Positions 1 through 8,446 of a DNA stretch of 51,882 nucleotides are shown here, one piece after another. A model generated the notes under the pieces. The model was not told where the DNA came from. It saw only the letters and a program-made list of their open reading frames with translations, and did no database searches. Origin of the DNA: Stutzerimonas stutzeri (lineage in GTDB: Bacteria > Pseudomonadota > Gammaproteobacteria > Pseudomonadales > Pseudomonadaceae); contig NZ_JYHV01000003.1 of assembly GCF_000952685.1 (NCBI RefSeq), forward strand, positions 1 through 51,882, read 5' to 3'. The first letter of the stretch is position 1, and each line of letters begins with the position of its first letter. The position numbers were made by a program, and so were the translations under genes.

Positions 1-415
1 TGCTCAGGTGGCCATCGCTATCAAAAGCAGGCGCGCCTTGCGGCAGTGTATCGACCAGCACCAGTCCGCCATTGTCATAGGTGCGTTGCCATTCCTTGTC
101 GCCGTAGCGACCATGGATGTACAGCCCAACACGGGCCAAACGCATTTCGCAGAGGCCGTCGCGGTAGCTGACGGGAATGCTGAAGCGATACTGCTGAGAT
201 GTGCTCCGAAAGCCGCTCTCGAATGAGCGTGCCTGGCTGCGACCCTTACAGTCGTTGGCGACGCCGTAATGCGCTTGGGCTCGCATGGAGAAGTTGGCCG
301 GTAGCTGGCCTTCAAAGGTAAAACTGTCACCAGTGAGCGTGGCCATAGAGCTGCAGGCGCTCAGTGCTGTCGCGAGCAAGCAAACGCTGAACCGTTGAGC
401 GAGGATATTTCGCAT
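1..415 (-). CDS. Lipoprotein of unknown function, C-terminus cut by window edge
   Basis: The reading frame starts at an ATG at 415 and runs off the left edge, so 138 residues are visible and no stop is seen. It begins with a short charged stretch, a hydrophobic segment and the lipobox LSAC (Cys at residue 21), so it should be a Sec-exported, lipid-anchored envelope protein. The mature part is rich in Tyr, Arg and Gly and has two further cysteines (in ANDCKGRS and GLCEMRL) that could form a disulfide. An AGGGAG sequence lies about 10 bases before the ATG. The gene follows a short frame ending at 429 and lies downstream of the metQ terminator, so it is not simply part of the met operon. The family is not recognised. 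The size, lipobox and cysteine pair vaguely recall immunity lipoproteins of type VI lipase effectors, but this is only a guess. Confidence 0.65.
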   Translation of the reverse strand, partial: MRNILAQRFSVCLLATALSACSSMATLTGDSFTFEGQLPANFSMRAQAHYGVANDCKGRSQARSFESGFRSTSQQYRFSIPVSYRDGLCEMRLARVGLYIHGRYGDKEWQRTYDNGGLVLVDTLPQGAPAFDSDGHLS

Positions 416-428
416 CCTGTTTAACTCC

Positions 429-605
429 CTAGAGTTGGGTCAGCTGGATGTCGAAGAGGTAGGGCTGTTTGATCCCCTTGATGGCGAGGTAAATCTGGGT
501 CGCTTGCGTGTGCATGTTGGTTCCGTCCATGGAGGTAGTTCGCCGCTGAAGACTGACGCACTGGGCCGGTCGGCTCAACAGCAGGCGGTCCGCGACATGA
601 ATCAA
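429..605 (-). CDS. Unrecognised short ORF, possibly a 5'-truncated gene remnant
   Basis: An open frame ends with TAG at 429, 14 bases before the lipoprotein ATG. Its last 50 or so codons have the strong G/C third-position bias of real genes here (ending ..KGIKQPYLFDIQLTQL), so this part was probably selected as coding. No convincing start exists: the only upstream ATG (677) lies inside the metQ terminator, 605 would be a TTG start, and ATGs at 530 and 515 would leave 33 or 28 residues. No signal peptide or known domain was recognised. It may be the tail of a gene whose 5' part was lost, or a small protein translated just ahead of the lipoprotein. Confidence 0.3.
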   Translation of the reverse strand: MIHVADRLLLSRPAQCVSLQRRTTSMDGTNMHTQATQIYLAIKGIKQPYLFDIQLTQL

Positions 606-663
606 TTCACTTAAAGGTTGCTCGCTATGCCCTGGCTGCTTTTTTGTGCGGTGGGCCGCGCAT

Positions 664-688
664 AAAAAACCCCGCACAGGGCGGGGTT
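664..688 (-). terminator. Rho-independent terminator of the metNIQ operon
   Basis: On the minus strand an 8-bp perfect stem (AACCCCGC / GCGGGGTT, 5-base loop) is followed by six T residues. It begins about 20 bases after the metQ stop. Confidence 0.9.
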
Positions 689-710
689 CGTTGGGCTAGC
701 TCACAGGCGA

Positions 711-1484
711 TCAGAACGCTGGAACTACGGCACCCTGGTACTTCTCGTTGATGAACTGCTTGACCTCGTCGCTGTGCAGGGCCTGGGCCAGCTTCTGCAT
801 GGCGGCGCTGTCCTTGTTGTCCGGACGGGCGACCAGGATGTTCACGTAGGGCGAGTCGCTGCCTTCGATGAACAGGGCGTCTTCGGTGGGGTTCAGCTTG
901 GCTTCCAGCGCGTAGTTGGTGTTGATCAGCGCCAGGTCGACCTGGGTCAGCACGCGCGGCAGGGTCGCGGCTTCCAGTTCGCGAATCTTGATGTTCTTCG
1001 GGTTCTCGGCGATGTCCTTTGGCGTGGCGGTAATGCCGGCACCTTCCTGCAGGATGATCACGCCGGCCTTGGCCAGCAGCAGCAACGCACGGCCGCCGTT
1101 GGTGGCGTCGTTGGGAATCACCACGGTCGCGCCACTGGGCAGCTCGTCGAGGGACTTTAGCTTGCTCGAATAGGCGCCGAAGGGTTCGATGTGTACGCCA
1201 GCGACGCTGACCAGCTCGGTGCCCTTGCCCTTGTTGAATTCATCGAGATACGGCTGGTGCTGAAAGAAGTTGGCGTCCAGACGTTTCTCGGCCACCTGGA
1301 TGTTCGGCTGCACGTAGTCAGTGAATACCTTCACTTTCAGATCGACGCCCTGCTCGGCCAGCTGGGGTTTGACGAATTCGAGGATCTCCGCGTGCGGGAC
1401 GGCGGTTGCGGCAACGTTCAGCTCGTCGGCAGCCTGGGCGGAGAAGGCCGCGACAGCGGCAAAGGCGGCAAGCAGTTTTTTCAT
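711..1484 (-). CDS. metQ: Methionine ABC transporter substrate-binding protein MetQ
   Basis: This is the periplasmic binding protein of the methionine importer (NlpA family), 257 residues. The start at 1484 is chosen because AAGGAG lies 6 bases upstream and the protein then begins with a normal signal peptide (MKKLLAAFAAVAAFSAQA). The cleavage region has no lipobox cysteine, so unlike many MetQ proteins it looks like a free periplasmic protein. Family features include VAATAVPHAEILEFVKP near the mature N-terminus and the FFQHQPYLDEFN and IPNDATNGGRALLLL segments. It is the last gene of metN-metI-metQ, 74 bases after metI, and is followed by a terminator. The binding of D- and L-methionine is inferred from the family. 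Confidence 0.93.
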   Translation of the reverse strand: MKKLLAAFAAVAAFSAQAADELNVAATAVPHAEILEFVKPQLAEQGVDLKVKVFTDYVQPNIQVAEKRLDANFFQHQPYLDEFNKGKGTELVSVAGVHIEPFGAYSSKLKSLDELPSGATVVIPNDATNGGRALLLLAKAGVIILQEGAGITATPKDIAENPKNIKIRELEAATLPRVLTQVDLALINTNYALEAKLNPTEDALFIEGSDSPYVNILVARPDNKDSAAMQKLAQALHSDEVKQFINEKYQGAVVPAF

Positions 1485-1558
1485 GGAAGACTCCTTTTCG
1501 ATGCGGCGCGCGGGGCGCCGGCATCTGTGGTTGAACATAGGTTATCTAGGGCAACTAT

Positions 1559-2224
1559 TTACTTACGGGAAAAATGCGTGACCAGCTTGTCGCCAACGCT
1601 CTGCAGCACCTGCACCAGCACCAATAGCAGCACTACGGTGACCACCATGACGTCGGTCTGGAAGCGCTGATAGCCGAAGCGGATGGCCAAATCGCCGAGC
1701 CCGCCGGCGCCGACCACGCCGGCCATCGCGGTGTAGGAGACCAGGGTAATGGCCGTCACGGTAATGGCGGCGATGATGCCGGGACGAGCCTCGGGCAGCA
1801 ATGCGCTGAAGATGATTTGCCGGGTGGTGGCGCCCATCGCCTGTGTCGCCTCGATGATGCCGCGATCGACTTCGCGCAGGGCCGTCTCCACCAACCGTGC
1901 GAAGAACGGCGCTGCGCCCACCACCAGCGGCGGGATCGCGCCAGCGACACCCAGCGACGTACCGGTGATCAGCACCGTGAAGGGGATCATAACGATCAGC
2001 AGAATGATGAACGGCAGCGAGCGCAGCACGTTGACCACGAACGAGAGGAAGGCATACAGCGGACCGTTCTCGAACAGTTGCCGCGGGCCGGCGAGGAACA
2101 GCAACACGCCCAGCGGCAGGCCCAGCAGAATGGTGAAGAGCAGCGAGCCGCCGAGCATCAGCAGGGTGTCCAGCGTGGCCAGCCAGATCTCATACCAGTC
2201 GACGTTTGCCAGTAGAGCATCCAT
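1559..2224 (-). CDS. metI: Methionine ABC transporter permease MetI
   Basis: Inner-membrane subunit of the methionine importer, 221 residues, the usual length. It has about five hydrophobic segments and the EAA loop that contacts the ATPase (EATQAMGATTRQIIFSALLP, about residues 125-145). Its ATG shares one base with the metN stop codon (TGATG), which indicates translational coupling. The partners are MetN upstream and MetQ downstream. Confidence 0.94.
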   Translation of the reverse strand: MDALLANVDWYEIWLATLDTLLMLGGSLLFTILLGLPLGVLLFLAGPRQLFENGPLYAFLSFVVNVLRSLPFIILLIVMIPFTVLITGTSLGVAGAIPPLVVGAAPFFARLVETALREVDRGIIEATQAMGATTRQIIFSALLPEARPGIIAAITVTAITLVSYTAMAGVVGAGGLGDLAIRFGYQRFQTDVMVVTVVLLLVLVQVLQSVGDKLVTHFSRK

Positions 2225-3246
2225 CAGCGCAATACCTCCACATGCACGTCTGCGGCATCCAGGCGATCCAGCGCGGCAGCCATGTCGCCGCCGACCAGGG
2301 CCAGGGTCAGCTGGCCATAGGGCGTGTCCTTGATGCGGTCGATGCGCCCCGAAAGGATGCTGAAGTCGACCCCGGTTTCCCGCGCGACGGTGCCTAGCAA
2401 CGGCTTGTAGGTCGCATCGCCTTGGAACGTCAGGCGCAGGATACGGCCGGGTACGTGAGCGAAATCGTCTCGTTGCTCACCTTCGTCGACCGCCTCGTCT
2501 TCCAGCACGAAACGCTGGGTGGTGGGGTGTCGGGGGTGCAGGAATACCTCGGTGACCGGCCCCTGCTCGACGATTTCGCCGCCATCCATCACCGCGACGC
2601 GGTCACAGACACGGCGGATCACGTCCATCTCATGCGTGATCAGCACAATGGTCAGCTTCAGCTCGCGGTTGATCTCCGCCAACAGCTGCAGCACCGAGGC
2701 GGTGGTCTGCGGATCCAGCGCGCTGGTGGCCTCGTCGCAGAGCAGGATGTCCGGCTCGGTGGCCAGCGCGCGGGCGATACCGACGCGCTGCTTCTGCCCG
2801 CCGGAGAGCTGGGCCGGATATTTGCGCGCATGGTCTTTCAGGCCGACGCGGTCGAGCAGGGCGGCGACGCGGGCGTCGATCTCGCTGCGCGAGCGAATGC
2901 CGGCCAGGCGCAGCGGCATGGCGACGTTGTCGGCCACCGTCTTGGACATCAGCAGGTTGAAGTGCTGGAAGATCATGCCGACGCGCTGGCGGAAGCGTCG
3001 CAGGCCGTCGGCATCCAGTGCGGTGACGTCTTCCCCACTGACCAGGATGCGGCCGCCGGAGGGCTCTTCCAGGCGATTGATCAGGCGCAACAGGGTGCTC
3101 TTGCCGGCGCCGGAATGGCCGATCAGGCCGAACACTTCCCCGGCACCGATTTCCAACTGGGTCGGCTTGAGCGCAGGGATCTCGCGGCTGGCGCCGCGGC
3201 CGTTGGTGCTCCGGTAAGTTTTATGGACTTGGTGAAATTCGATCAC
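2224..3246 (-). CDS. metN: Methionine ABC transporter ATP-binding protein MetN
   Basis: ATPase of the methionine importer, 340 residues. It shows Walker A (GHSGAGKST), the Q-loop region, the signature [15 protein letters not shown] and Walker B ([13 protein letters not shown]), then a C-terminal NIL (ACT-like) domain from about residue 265 that in this family binds methionine and inhibits the transporter. The start is a GTG at 3246, giving [13 protein letters not shown], with AAGG upstream. It is the first gene of the operon. The roughly 270-bp divergent region shared with katE must hold its promoter; no SAM riboswitch was recognised there. Confidence 0.95.
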   Translation of the reverse strand: MIEFHQVHKTYRSTNGRGASREIPALKPTQLEIGAGEVFGLIGHSGAGKSTLLRLINRLEEPSGGRILVSGEDVTALDADGLRRFRQRVGMIFQHFNLLMSKTVADNVAMPLRLAGIRSRSEIDARVAALLDRVGLKDHARKYPAQLSGGQKQRVGIARALATEPDILLCDEATSALDPQTTASVLQLLAEINRELKLTIVLITHEMDVIRRVCDRVAVMDGGEIVEQGPVTEVFLHPRHPTTQRFVLEDEAVDEGEQRDDFAHVPGRILRLTFQGDATYKPLLGTVARETGVDFSILSGRIDRIKDTPYGQLTLALVGGDMAAALDRLDAADVHVEVLR

Positions 3247-3517
3247 GGGCGAACCTTGTGGGTGCGGTCGTCAGTGCCGGGATAGTCGGCGAAAGGCGTG
3301 CATTCTACGCGTTTGCGGTGCTTCGGCGTAGCGAACCTGCAGACATTGAGACCCGCCAGCACCCCGATAAGCACATCGAAACGCCGCATGACGCAACCTT
3401 GAGCGGGTCAAGTGGGTCACTAACCGGTACGCCGTGAATCGGAGCAGGTATCAGGCCACCATCAGCATGGCCAGGTTCCTTCGCGGATTAGTCCCTATCG
3501 CTCTACCGAGGCCCATG

Positions 3518-5662
3518 ATGACGGACAAGAAAGATCCAAAGCACAGCGAACTGGCCGGTAGCGATACCGTCGATCGCCAGAATCACAACGCCAAGCTCGA
3601 CGACCTTGGCGCATCCCGCAGCGGCGCCACCGGCGAAGCGCTGACAACCAATCAGGGCGTGAAGATCGCCGACAATCAGAACACCCTGAGGGCAGGGGAG
3701 CGAGGTCCATCGCTGCTCGAAGACTTCATCATGCGCGAGAAGCTGACGCACTTCGATCACGAGCGCATTCCCGAGCGAATCGTCCATGCTCGCGGGGCCG
3801 CGGCGCATGGCGTATTCGTCAGCTACGACGACCACAGCGCGCTGACCAAGGCCTCCTTCCTCGCCGGCAAGGGGAAAGAGACACCGGTGTTCGTGCGTTT
3901 CTCTACCGTGCAGGGCTCGCGCGGGTCGGCCGACACCGTGCGCGATGTGCGTGGTTTTGCCACTAAGTTCTACACCGATGAAGGCAACTTCGATCTGGTC
4001 GGCAACAACATGCCGGTGTTCTTCATCCAGGACGCGATCAAGTTTCCCGACTTCGTGCATGCGGTCAAACCCGAGCCGCACAACGAGATTCCGCAGGGCC
4101 AGTCGGCCCACGACAACTTTTGGGATTTCGTCTCGCTGACGCCCGAATCGGCGCATATGGTGCTGTGGACCATGTCCGACCGTGCCATCCCACGCAGCTA
4201 TCGGGCGATGGAAGGGTTTGGCGTGCACACTTTCCGTCTGATCAATGCCGAGGGCACCAGTCGCTTCGTCAAGTTCCACTGGAAGCCGGTGGCCGGCGCT
4301 TACTCGCTGATCTGGGACGAAACCCTGAAGCTGGCCGGCAAGGATCCGGACTTCAACCGCCGCGACATGTGGGAATCCATCGAGATGGGCGACTACTTCG
4401 AATGGGAGCTGGGCGTGCAGGTGGTTGAAGAGGCCGACGAGCACAAATTCGATTTCGACCTGCTCGATCCGACTAAGATCATTCCCGAGGAGCTGGTGCC
4501 GGTGCAAAAGCTCGGCAAGATGACCCTCAACCGCAACCCGGACAACTTCTTTGCCGAGACCGAGCAGGCGGCGTTTCATATCGGCCACATCGTGCCCGGC
4601 ATCGACTTCACCAATGATCCGCTGCTGCAGGGCCGGCTGTTTTCCTACACCGACACCCAGCTGCTGCGCCTCGGCGGGCCGAACTTCCACGAGATCCCGA
4701 TCAACCGTTCGATTGCGCCGGTGCACAACAACCAGCGCGATGCTTTCCATCGGCAGACCATCAATAAGGGCCGCGCCAACTACGAGCCCAACTCCATCGA
4801 CAGCGGCTGGCCGAAGGAAACGCCGCCGGCGGCCAGCGGCGGCGGATTCGAGAGCTACCCCGAGCGCATGGAAGGGCACAAGGTGCGCGTGCGCAGTCCG
4901 TCTTTCGGTGATCACTTCTCCCAGGCCACGTTGTTCTGGAACAGCATGAGTGCGCCGGAGAAGGAGCACATCATCGGGGCCTACAGTTTCGAGCTGGGCA
5001 AGGTCGAGCGGGTGTTCATTCGCGAGCGCCAGGTCAATGAGATTCTTGCCAACATCGATCTTGAGCTGGCGCGCCGGGTTGCCGAGAACATCGGCGTGAC
5101 GCCGCCGTCTGCGCCAACCGTGAGCCTCAAGCAGCCGACACCGGCCAGCTCGCCGGCGCTGAGCCTGACCAATCACCTGTCGGGCAACATCAAGTCGCGC
5201 AAGGTGGCCATCCTCATCGCCAACGGCGTGGACGGCAAGGCTATCGAGGCGTTCAAGAAGAAGCTGGCGGACGAGGGCGCGCTGGCCAAGCTGATCGGCC
5301 CGTCACCCGCGCCGGTGAAGACCGCCGATGGAAAGATGCTCACGCCCGACGCGGCGATGGATGGCATGCCCTCGATCGCCTTCGATGCGGTGTTTATTCC
5401 CGGCGGTGCGCAGAGCGTGCAGGCCATGGCCAAGTCCGGCGTGGCCAAGCATTACCTGCTCGAAGCCTACAAGCACCTCAAGCCGATCGCGGTACTGGGC
5501 GATGCCCGGCAGTTGCTGGCGGCGCTGAATCTGCCGGAAGACGCTGGTCTGGTGAGTGGTGACGATGGAGATGTCGGCACTGTGTTCAGCGCGTTCGCCC
5601 AAGCCTTGGCGCAACATCGGATCTGGGCGCGCGAGCCGCTGGCAGAGCAAGTGCCGGCGTAA
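3518..5662 (+). CDS. katE: Large-subunit monofunctional catalase (HPII type), KatE
   Basis: Haem catalase that disproportionates hydrogen peroxide, 714 residues from the ATG at 3518. That start has GAGG 6 bases upstream; an ATG at 3515 or an upstream frame from 3434 are alternatives. The residue spacing matches E. coli KatE: catalytic His90 (VHARG), Asn163 (GNNMP), proximal haem ligand Tyr377 (FSYTDTQ), and His354, equivalent to the HPII His392 that cross-links to the haem tyrosine. After about residue 570 comes the class I glutamine-amidotransferase-like (flavodoxin-fold) domain of large-subunit catalases ([20 protein letters not shown]). It is a single-gene unit divergent from metN and ends at a strong terminator. 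It is not part of the usual Pseudomonas order around znu. Confidence 0.95.
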   Translation: MTDKKDPKHSELAGSDTVDRQNHNAKLDDLGASRSGATGEALTTNQGVKIADNQNTLRAGERGPSLLEDFIMREKLTHFDHERIPERIVHARGAAAHGVFVSYDDHSALTKASFLAGKGKETPVFVRFSTVQGSRGSADTVRDVRGFATKFYTDEGNFDLVGNNMPVFFIQDAIKFPDFVHAVKPEPHNEIPQGQSAHDNFWDFVSLTPESAHMVLWTMSDRAIPRSYRAMEGFGVHTFRLINAEGTSRFVKFHWKPVAGAYSLIWDETLKLAGKDPDFNRRDMWESIEMGDYFEWELGVQVVEEADEHKFDFDLLDPTKIIPEELVPVQKLGKMTLNRNPDNFFAETEQAAFHIGHIVPGIDFTNDPLLQGRLFSYTDTQLLRLGGPNFHEIPINRSIAPVHNNQRDAFHRQTINKGRANYEPNSIDSGWPKETPPAASGGGFESYPERMEGHKVRVRSPSFGDHFSQATLFWNSMSAPEKEHIIGAYSFELGKVERVFIRERQVNEILANIDLELARRVAENIGVTPPSAPTVSLKQPTPASSPALSLTNHLSGNIKSRKVAILIANGVDGKAIEAFKKKLADEGALAKLIGPSPAPVKTADGKMLTPDAAMDGMPSIAFDAVFIPGGAQSVQAMAKSGVAKHYLLEAYKHLKPIAVLGDARQLLAALNLPEDAGLVSGDDGDVGTVFSAFAQALAQHRIWAREPLAEQVPA

Positions 5663-5681
5663 GCGTCATTCGACAGAACGG

Positions 5682-5711
5682 CCCGGCACTCGTGTAGCGA
5701 CGAGTGCCGGG
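5682..5711 (+). terminator. Terminator hairpin after katE
   Basis: A perfect 12-bp stem (CCCGGCACTCGT / ACGAGTGCCGGG) with a 6-base loop lies 20 bases after the katE stop and is followed by CTTCCTT. It sits between convergent genes and may serve both strands. Confidence 0.8.
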
Positions 5712-5755
5712 CTTCCTTATGCCTGTCGTTCAGGTCAACGGGCGAAGGCGTCCGG

Positions 5756-6256
5756 CTAGGAAAGCTCACGCCAATGCAGGTAACAGCGCAGATCGAATTC
5801 GGTCTGTGCGTAGCCGGGCATCATGTGTTCGCAGAGCTTGTAGAAAGCTCGGTTGTGGTCGCTTTCGCGCAGGTGCGCCAGCTCATGGACGACGATCATC
5901 TGTAGGAACTCCGGTGCCGCTTCCTTGAACAACGCGGCAACACGGATCTCCTTCTTCGCCTTGAGTTTGCCGCCCTGAACCCGCGATACCGCGGTATGCA
6001 GGCCGAGGGCGCGGTGCGTCAGGTCCAGGCGATTGTCATAGAGCATCTTGTCGATACCCGGTGCGCTTTTCAGATGGGTTTGCCGCAATTGCTGGACGTA
6101 GCCATACAGCGCCTTGTCGCTTTGCACCTGATGGCGCTGCGGGTAGCGTCTTTCGAGGTAATCCCCCAGCCGATCTTCGGCGATCAACTGACGGACCTGT
6201 TGTTGCAAGGCGTCCGGATAGCCTTGCAGATAGCGCAGGGAGGCGGTGGGGTTCAT
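5756..6256 (-). CDS. YgjP-like (DUF45) zinc metallopeptidase family protein
   Basis: A 166-residue protein of the M48-related YgjP-like/DUF45 family. The zinc site is visible as VVHELAHLRESDHNRAFY (HExxH with a further His seven residues later) near residues 125-142. The conserved family features of a basic middle region (GKLKAKKEIRVA) and a C-terminal tail (EFDLRCYLHWRELS) are present. The ATG at 6256 (MNPTASLRYLQGYP) is preferred to a longer frame reaching 6427 that would overlap znuB. It lies 77 bases downstream of znuB on the same strand and may be read through from the zinc operon, though its substrate is unknown. Confidence 0.8.
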   Translation of the reverse strand: MNPTASLRYLQGYPDALQQQVRQLIAEDRLGDYLERRYPQRHQVQSDKALYGYVQQLRQTHLKSAPGIDKMLYDNRLDLTHRALGLHTAVSRVQGGKLKAKKEIRVAALFKEAAPEFLQMIVVHELAHLRESDHNRAFYKLCEHMMPGYAQTEFDLRCYLHWRELS

Positions 6257-6333
6257 GTCTGTGCCGTAAGCGGTGGTCAGTGTCGTGTGGCGGGAACCGT
6301 TGAGGACTGTGCGGTCGCCCTCGATTAGATGGA

Positions 6334-7122
6334 CTAACCCGGGCGGCGCCGCCAGGCGAAGCTCAGCAGGAACAGCGCCGCCGCCGACACCACGATCGAC
6401 GGTCCGGCCGGAGTGTCCTCGTACCATGACAGCGACAGACCCATGCAGACCGCGAGCAGGCCGATCAGACTCGCGCCCAGGGCCATCTGCTCCGGGGTGC
6501 GGGCGTGGCGCTGGGCCGCCGCGGCCGGAATGATCAACAGCGAAGTGATCAACAGCACGCCGACGATCTTCATCGCCACGGCGATCACCATGGCTATCAG
6601 CAGCATCAGCGCCATCCGTATGGCGGCTACCGGCAGCCCTTCCACTTTTGCCAGTTCTTCATGCACGGTCACCGCCAGCAATGGTCGCCACAACGGGATC
6701 AGCGCCAGCAGCACCAACGCGCTGCCGCCGGCGATCCAGGCCAGATCCGTTGGGCCAACCGCCAGCAGGTCGCCGAACAGATAGCCCATCAGGTCGATGC
6801 GCACGTCCTGCATGAAGCTCAGCGATACGAGCCCGAGGGATAGGGTGCTGTGCGCGAGGATGCCCAGCAGCGTGTCCGACGCCAGCGGCTGACGCTGCTG
6901 CAGGGTGACCAGCAGAACCGCCAGGAGCACGCAGCAGACGATGACCGCCAGGGTCAGGTTGACCTCCAGCATCAACCCCAGCGCCACGCCGAGCAGCGCG
7001 GAATGCGAGAGCGTATCGCCGAAATAGGCCATGCGCCGCCAGACCACGAAGGAGCCGAGCGGGCCGGCCACCAGCGCCAGCGCGAGGCCGGCGAGTAGTG
7101 CGTTGAGAAGGAAGTCAGGCAT
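6334..7122 (-). CDS. znuB: Zinc ABC transporter permease ZnuB
   Basis: Inner-membrane permease of the high-affinity zinc importer, 262 residues, with about eight hydrophobic segments (ABC-3 family). It starts MPDFLLNALLAGLALALVAGPLG and carries the family's conserved YFGDTLSHSALLG motif. It begins 6 bases after the znuC stop, so the two are cotranscribed in the order zur-znuC-znuB. It works with ZnuC (ATPase) and ZnuA (binding protein). Confidence 0.94.
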   Translation of the reverse strand: MPDFLLNALLAGLALALVAGPLGSFVVWRRMAYFGDTLSHSALLGVALGLMLEVNLTLAVIVCCVLLAVLLVTLQQRQPLASDTLLGILAHSTLSLGLVSLSFMQDVRIDLMGYLFGDLLAVGPTDLAWIAGGSALVLLALIPLWRPLLAVTVHEELAKVEGLPVAAIRMALMLLIAMVIAVAMKIVGVLLITSLLIIPAAAAQRHARTPEQMALGASLIGLLAVCMGLSLSWYEDTPAGPSIVVSAAALFLLSFAWRRRPG

Positions 7123-7128
7123 TGGTGA

Positions 7129-7899
7129 TCAGTGCTTGCAATTCGGGCCGTGAATATGGGGTTTGCCAGTGACCACGCTGCCGTGCAGGTCATGGCTGTG
7201 GTCGTGTTGGTGGTGATAGACCGCGAGGCTGCGCGCGTCCTGGCCGAACAGTTCGACGAAGGCCGGGTCGGTGCTGACCTGCTCTGGATGGCCCGAGCAG
7301 CACACATGACGATTCAGGCAAACCACCTGATCCGTCGCGCTCATCACCAGATGCAGGTCATGGGAAACCATCAGAACGCCGCAGCCGTAACGCTCGCGCA
7401 GCCGGCCGATCAGCCGGTAAAGCTCGGCCTGGCCGGCGACATCGACGCCCTGCACCGGCTCGTCCAGCACCAACAGCTCCGGCTCGCGCAGCAGTGCGCG
7501 CGCCAGCAGCACCCGTTGCATCTCACCGCCGGAAACGGACTGCAGCGGACTGTCGATCACCTGCTCGGCGCCGACTTCCTTCAGCGCGGCCAAGGCCGCT
7601 GCGCGATCCACACCCGGCACCAGACGCAGAAAACGCAGCACAGAGAGCGGCAGGGTCGGGTCGACGTGCAGCTTCTGTGGCATATAACCGACGCGCAGTT
7701 TCGGCTTGCGCCAGACCGCGCCGCTGTCCGGTTTCAGCAAGCCGAGCACGGCGCGTACCAGCGTGGTCTTGCCGGCCCCGTTAGGGCCGATCAGCGTGAC
7801 GATCTCGCCACGGTGCACCCGTAGTTCAGCGCCTTCCAAGACAGTCTGCTTGGCGAACTGCACATGGATATCATCCAGGCGGATCAGCGCCTCGTTCAT
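7129..7899 (-). CDS. znuC: Zinc ABC transporter ATP-binding protein ZnuC
   Basis: ATPase of the zinc importer, 256 residues. Walker A (GPNGAGKTT), signature ([14 protein letters not shown]), Walker B ([12 protein letters not shown]) and the switch His (VSHDLH) are present. The ATG at 7899 overlaps the zur stop (ATGA), so zur and znuC are translationally coupled; the longer frame to 8085 overlaps zur. The C-terminal tail after about residue 225 is unusually rich in His and ends in Cys-Lys-His ([13 protein letters not shown], then HIHGPNCKH), a likely cytoplasmic zinc-binding or sensing tail. Confidence 0.94.
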   Translation of the reverse strand: MNEALIRLDDIHVQFAKQTVLEGAELRVHRGEIVTLIGPNGAGKTTLVRAVLGLLKPDSGAVWRKPKLRVGYMPQKLHVDPTLPLSVLRFLRLVPGVDRAAALAALKEVGAEQVIDSPLQSVSGGEMQRVLLARALLREPELLVLDEPVQGVDVAGQAELYRLIGRLRERYGCGVLMVSHDLHLVMSATDQVVCLNRHVCCSGHPEQVSTDPAFVELFGQDARSLAVYHHQHDHSHDLHGSVVTGKPHIHGPNCKH

Positions 7900-8381
7900 G
7901 CAGTGCTCCGGCACGGCGCACAGAGGCCGACTACTTCCACCGTCTGGCCTTCGACCTGGAAACCCACGCTGCGCGCGGACTGATCGATGGCCTCGCTGAT
8001 GCTCGGCTGTTCCAGCTCGATGGCCGTATGGCAGTTGCGGCAGATCAGGAACTGGCCCTGATGCGGGTGCTCGGGGTGGTTGCATCCGATGAACGCATTG
8101 AGCGAGGCGATGCGGTGCACCAGGCCGTTCTCCAGCAGGAAATCCAATGCTCGATAAACCGTGGGCGGCGCCGCGCGGCGGCCATCCTGGGCCGTCAGTT
8201 CGGCAAGGATGTCGTAGGCACCGAGCGGCTTGTGGCTTTGCCAGACCAGCTCCAGTACACGCTTGCGCAGGGCGGTCAGGCGCACACCGGAGCGCTCGCA
8301 GAGGAGGTCGGCTTCGGCCAGGGCACTGCTGACGCAGTGGTCATGGTCATGGGGCGTGCAGGCCAGCGGGGACTTGGGCAT
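7896..8381 (-). CDS. zur: Fur-family zinc uptake regulator Zur
   Basis: Fur-superfamily repressor, 161 residues: an N-terminal winged helix ([25 protein letters not shown]) and a C-terminal dimerisation domain with the structural Cys4 zinc site (CRNC and CAPC) plus HPEHPHQG. Zinc-bound Zur is expected to repress znuA and its own operon. The N-terminus has extra metal ligands (CTPHDHDHC). No clear Shine-Dalgarno precedes the ATG at 8381, but it is the only plausible start. It corresponds to the P. aeruginosa gene called np20/zur. Confidence 0.92.
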   Translation of the reverse strand: MPKSPLACTPHDHDHCVSSALAEADLLCERSGVRLTALRKRVLELVWQSHKPLGAYDILAELTAQDGRRAAPPTVYRALDFLLENGLVHRIASLNAFIGCNHPEHPHQGQFLICRNCHTAIELEQPSISEAIDQSARSVGFQVEGQTVEVVGLCAPCRSTA

Positions 8382-8404
8382 GAGCGGAGACGAGGTGGCT
8401 TAGA

Positions 8405-8421
8405 GACGTTATTATGTTACC
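8405..8421. promoter_or_regulatory. Putative Zur operator and znuA -10 between zur and znuA
   Basis: GACGTTATTATGTTACC lies in the divergent region and resembles the AT-rich gammaproteobacterial Zur box, sharing the left GTTAT core and part of the right half. It contains TATTAT (8410-8415), a five-of-six match to a -10 hexamer reading toward znuA. One operator here could control both directions. The match is by eye. Confidence 0.5.
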
Positions 8422-8446
8422 CATTCAGTTCAATCGAGTGTTGCCC

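Noticed and set aside
2422..3285. Long open frame antisense to metN
   Set aside because: It is the complement of a clear metN gene; composition (Ala, Arg, His, Gln) is that of a shadow frame in GC-rich DNA and it has no domain.
3247..3517. Possible SAM-type riboswitch in the metN/katE divergent region
   Set aside because: No characteristic SAM-I or SAM-II core or terminator-antiterminator was recognisable.
3503..5176. 557-codon frame antisense to katE
   Set aside because: katE has exact catalytic-residue spacing on the other strand; the antisense frame follows from GC skew at codon position 3.
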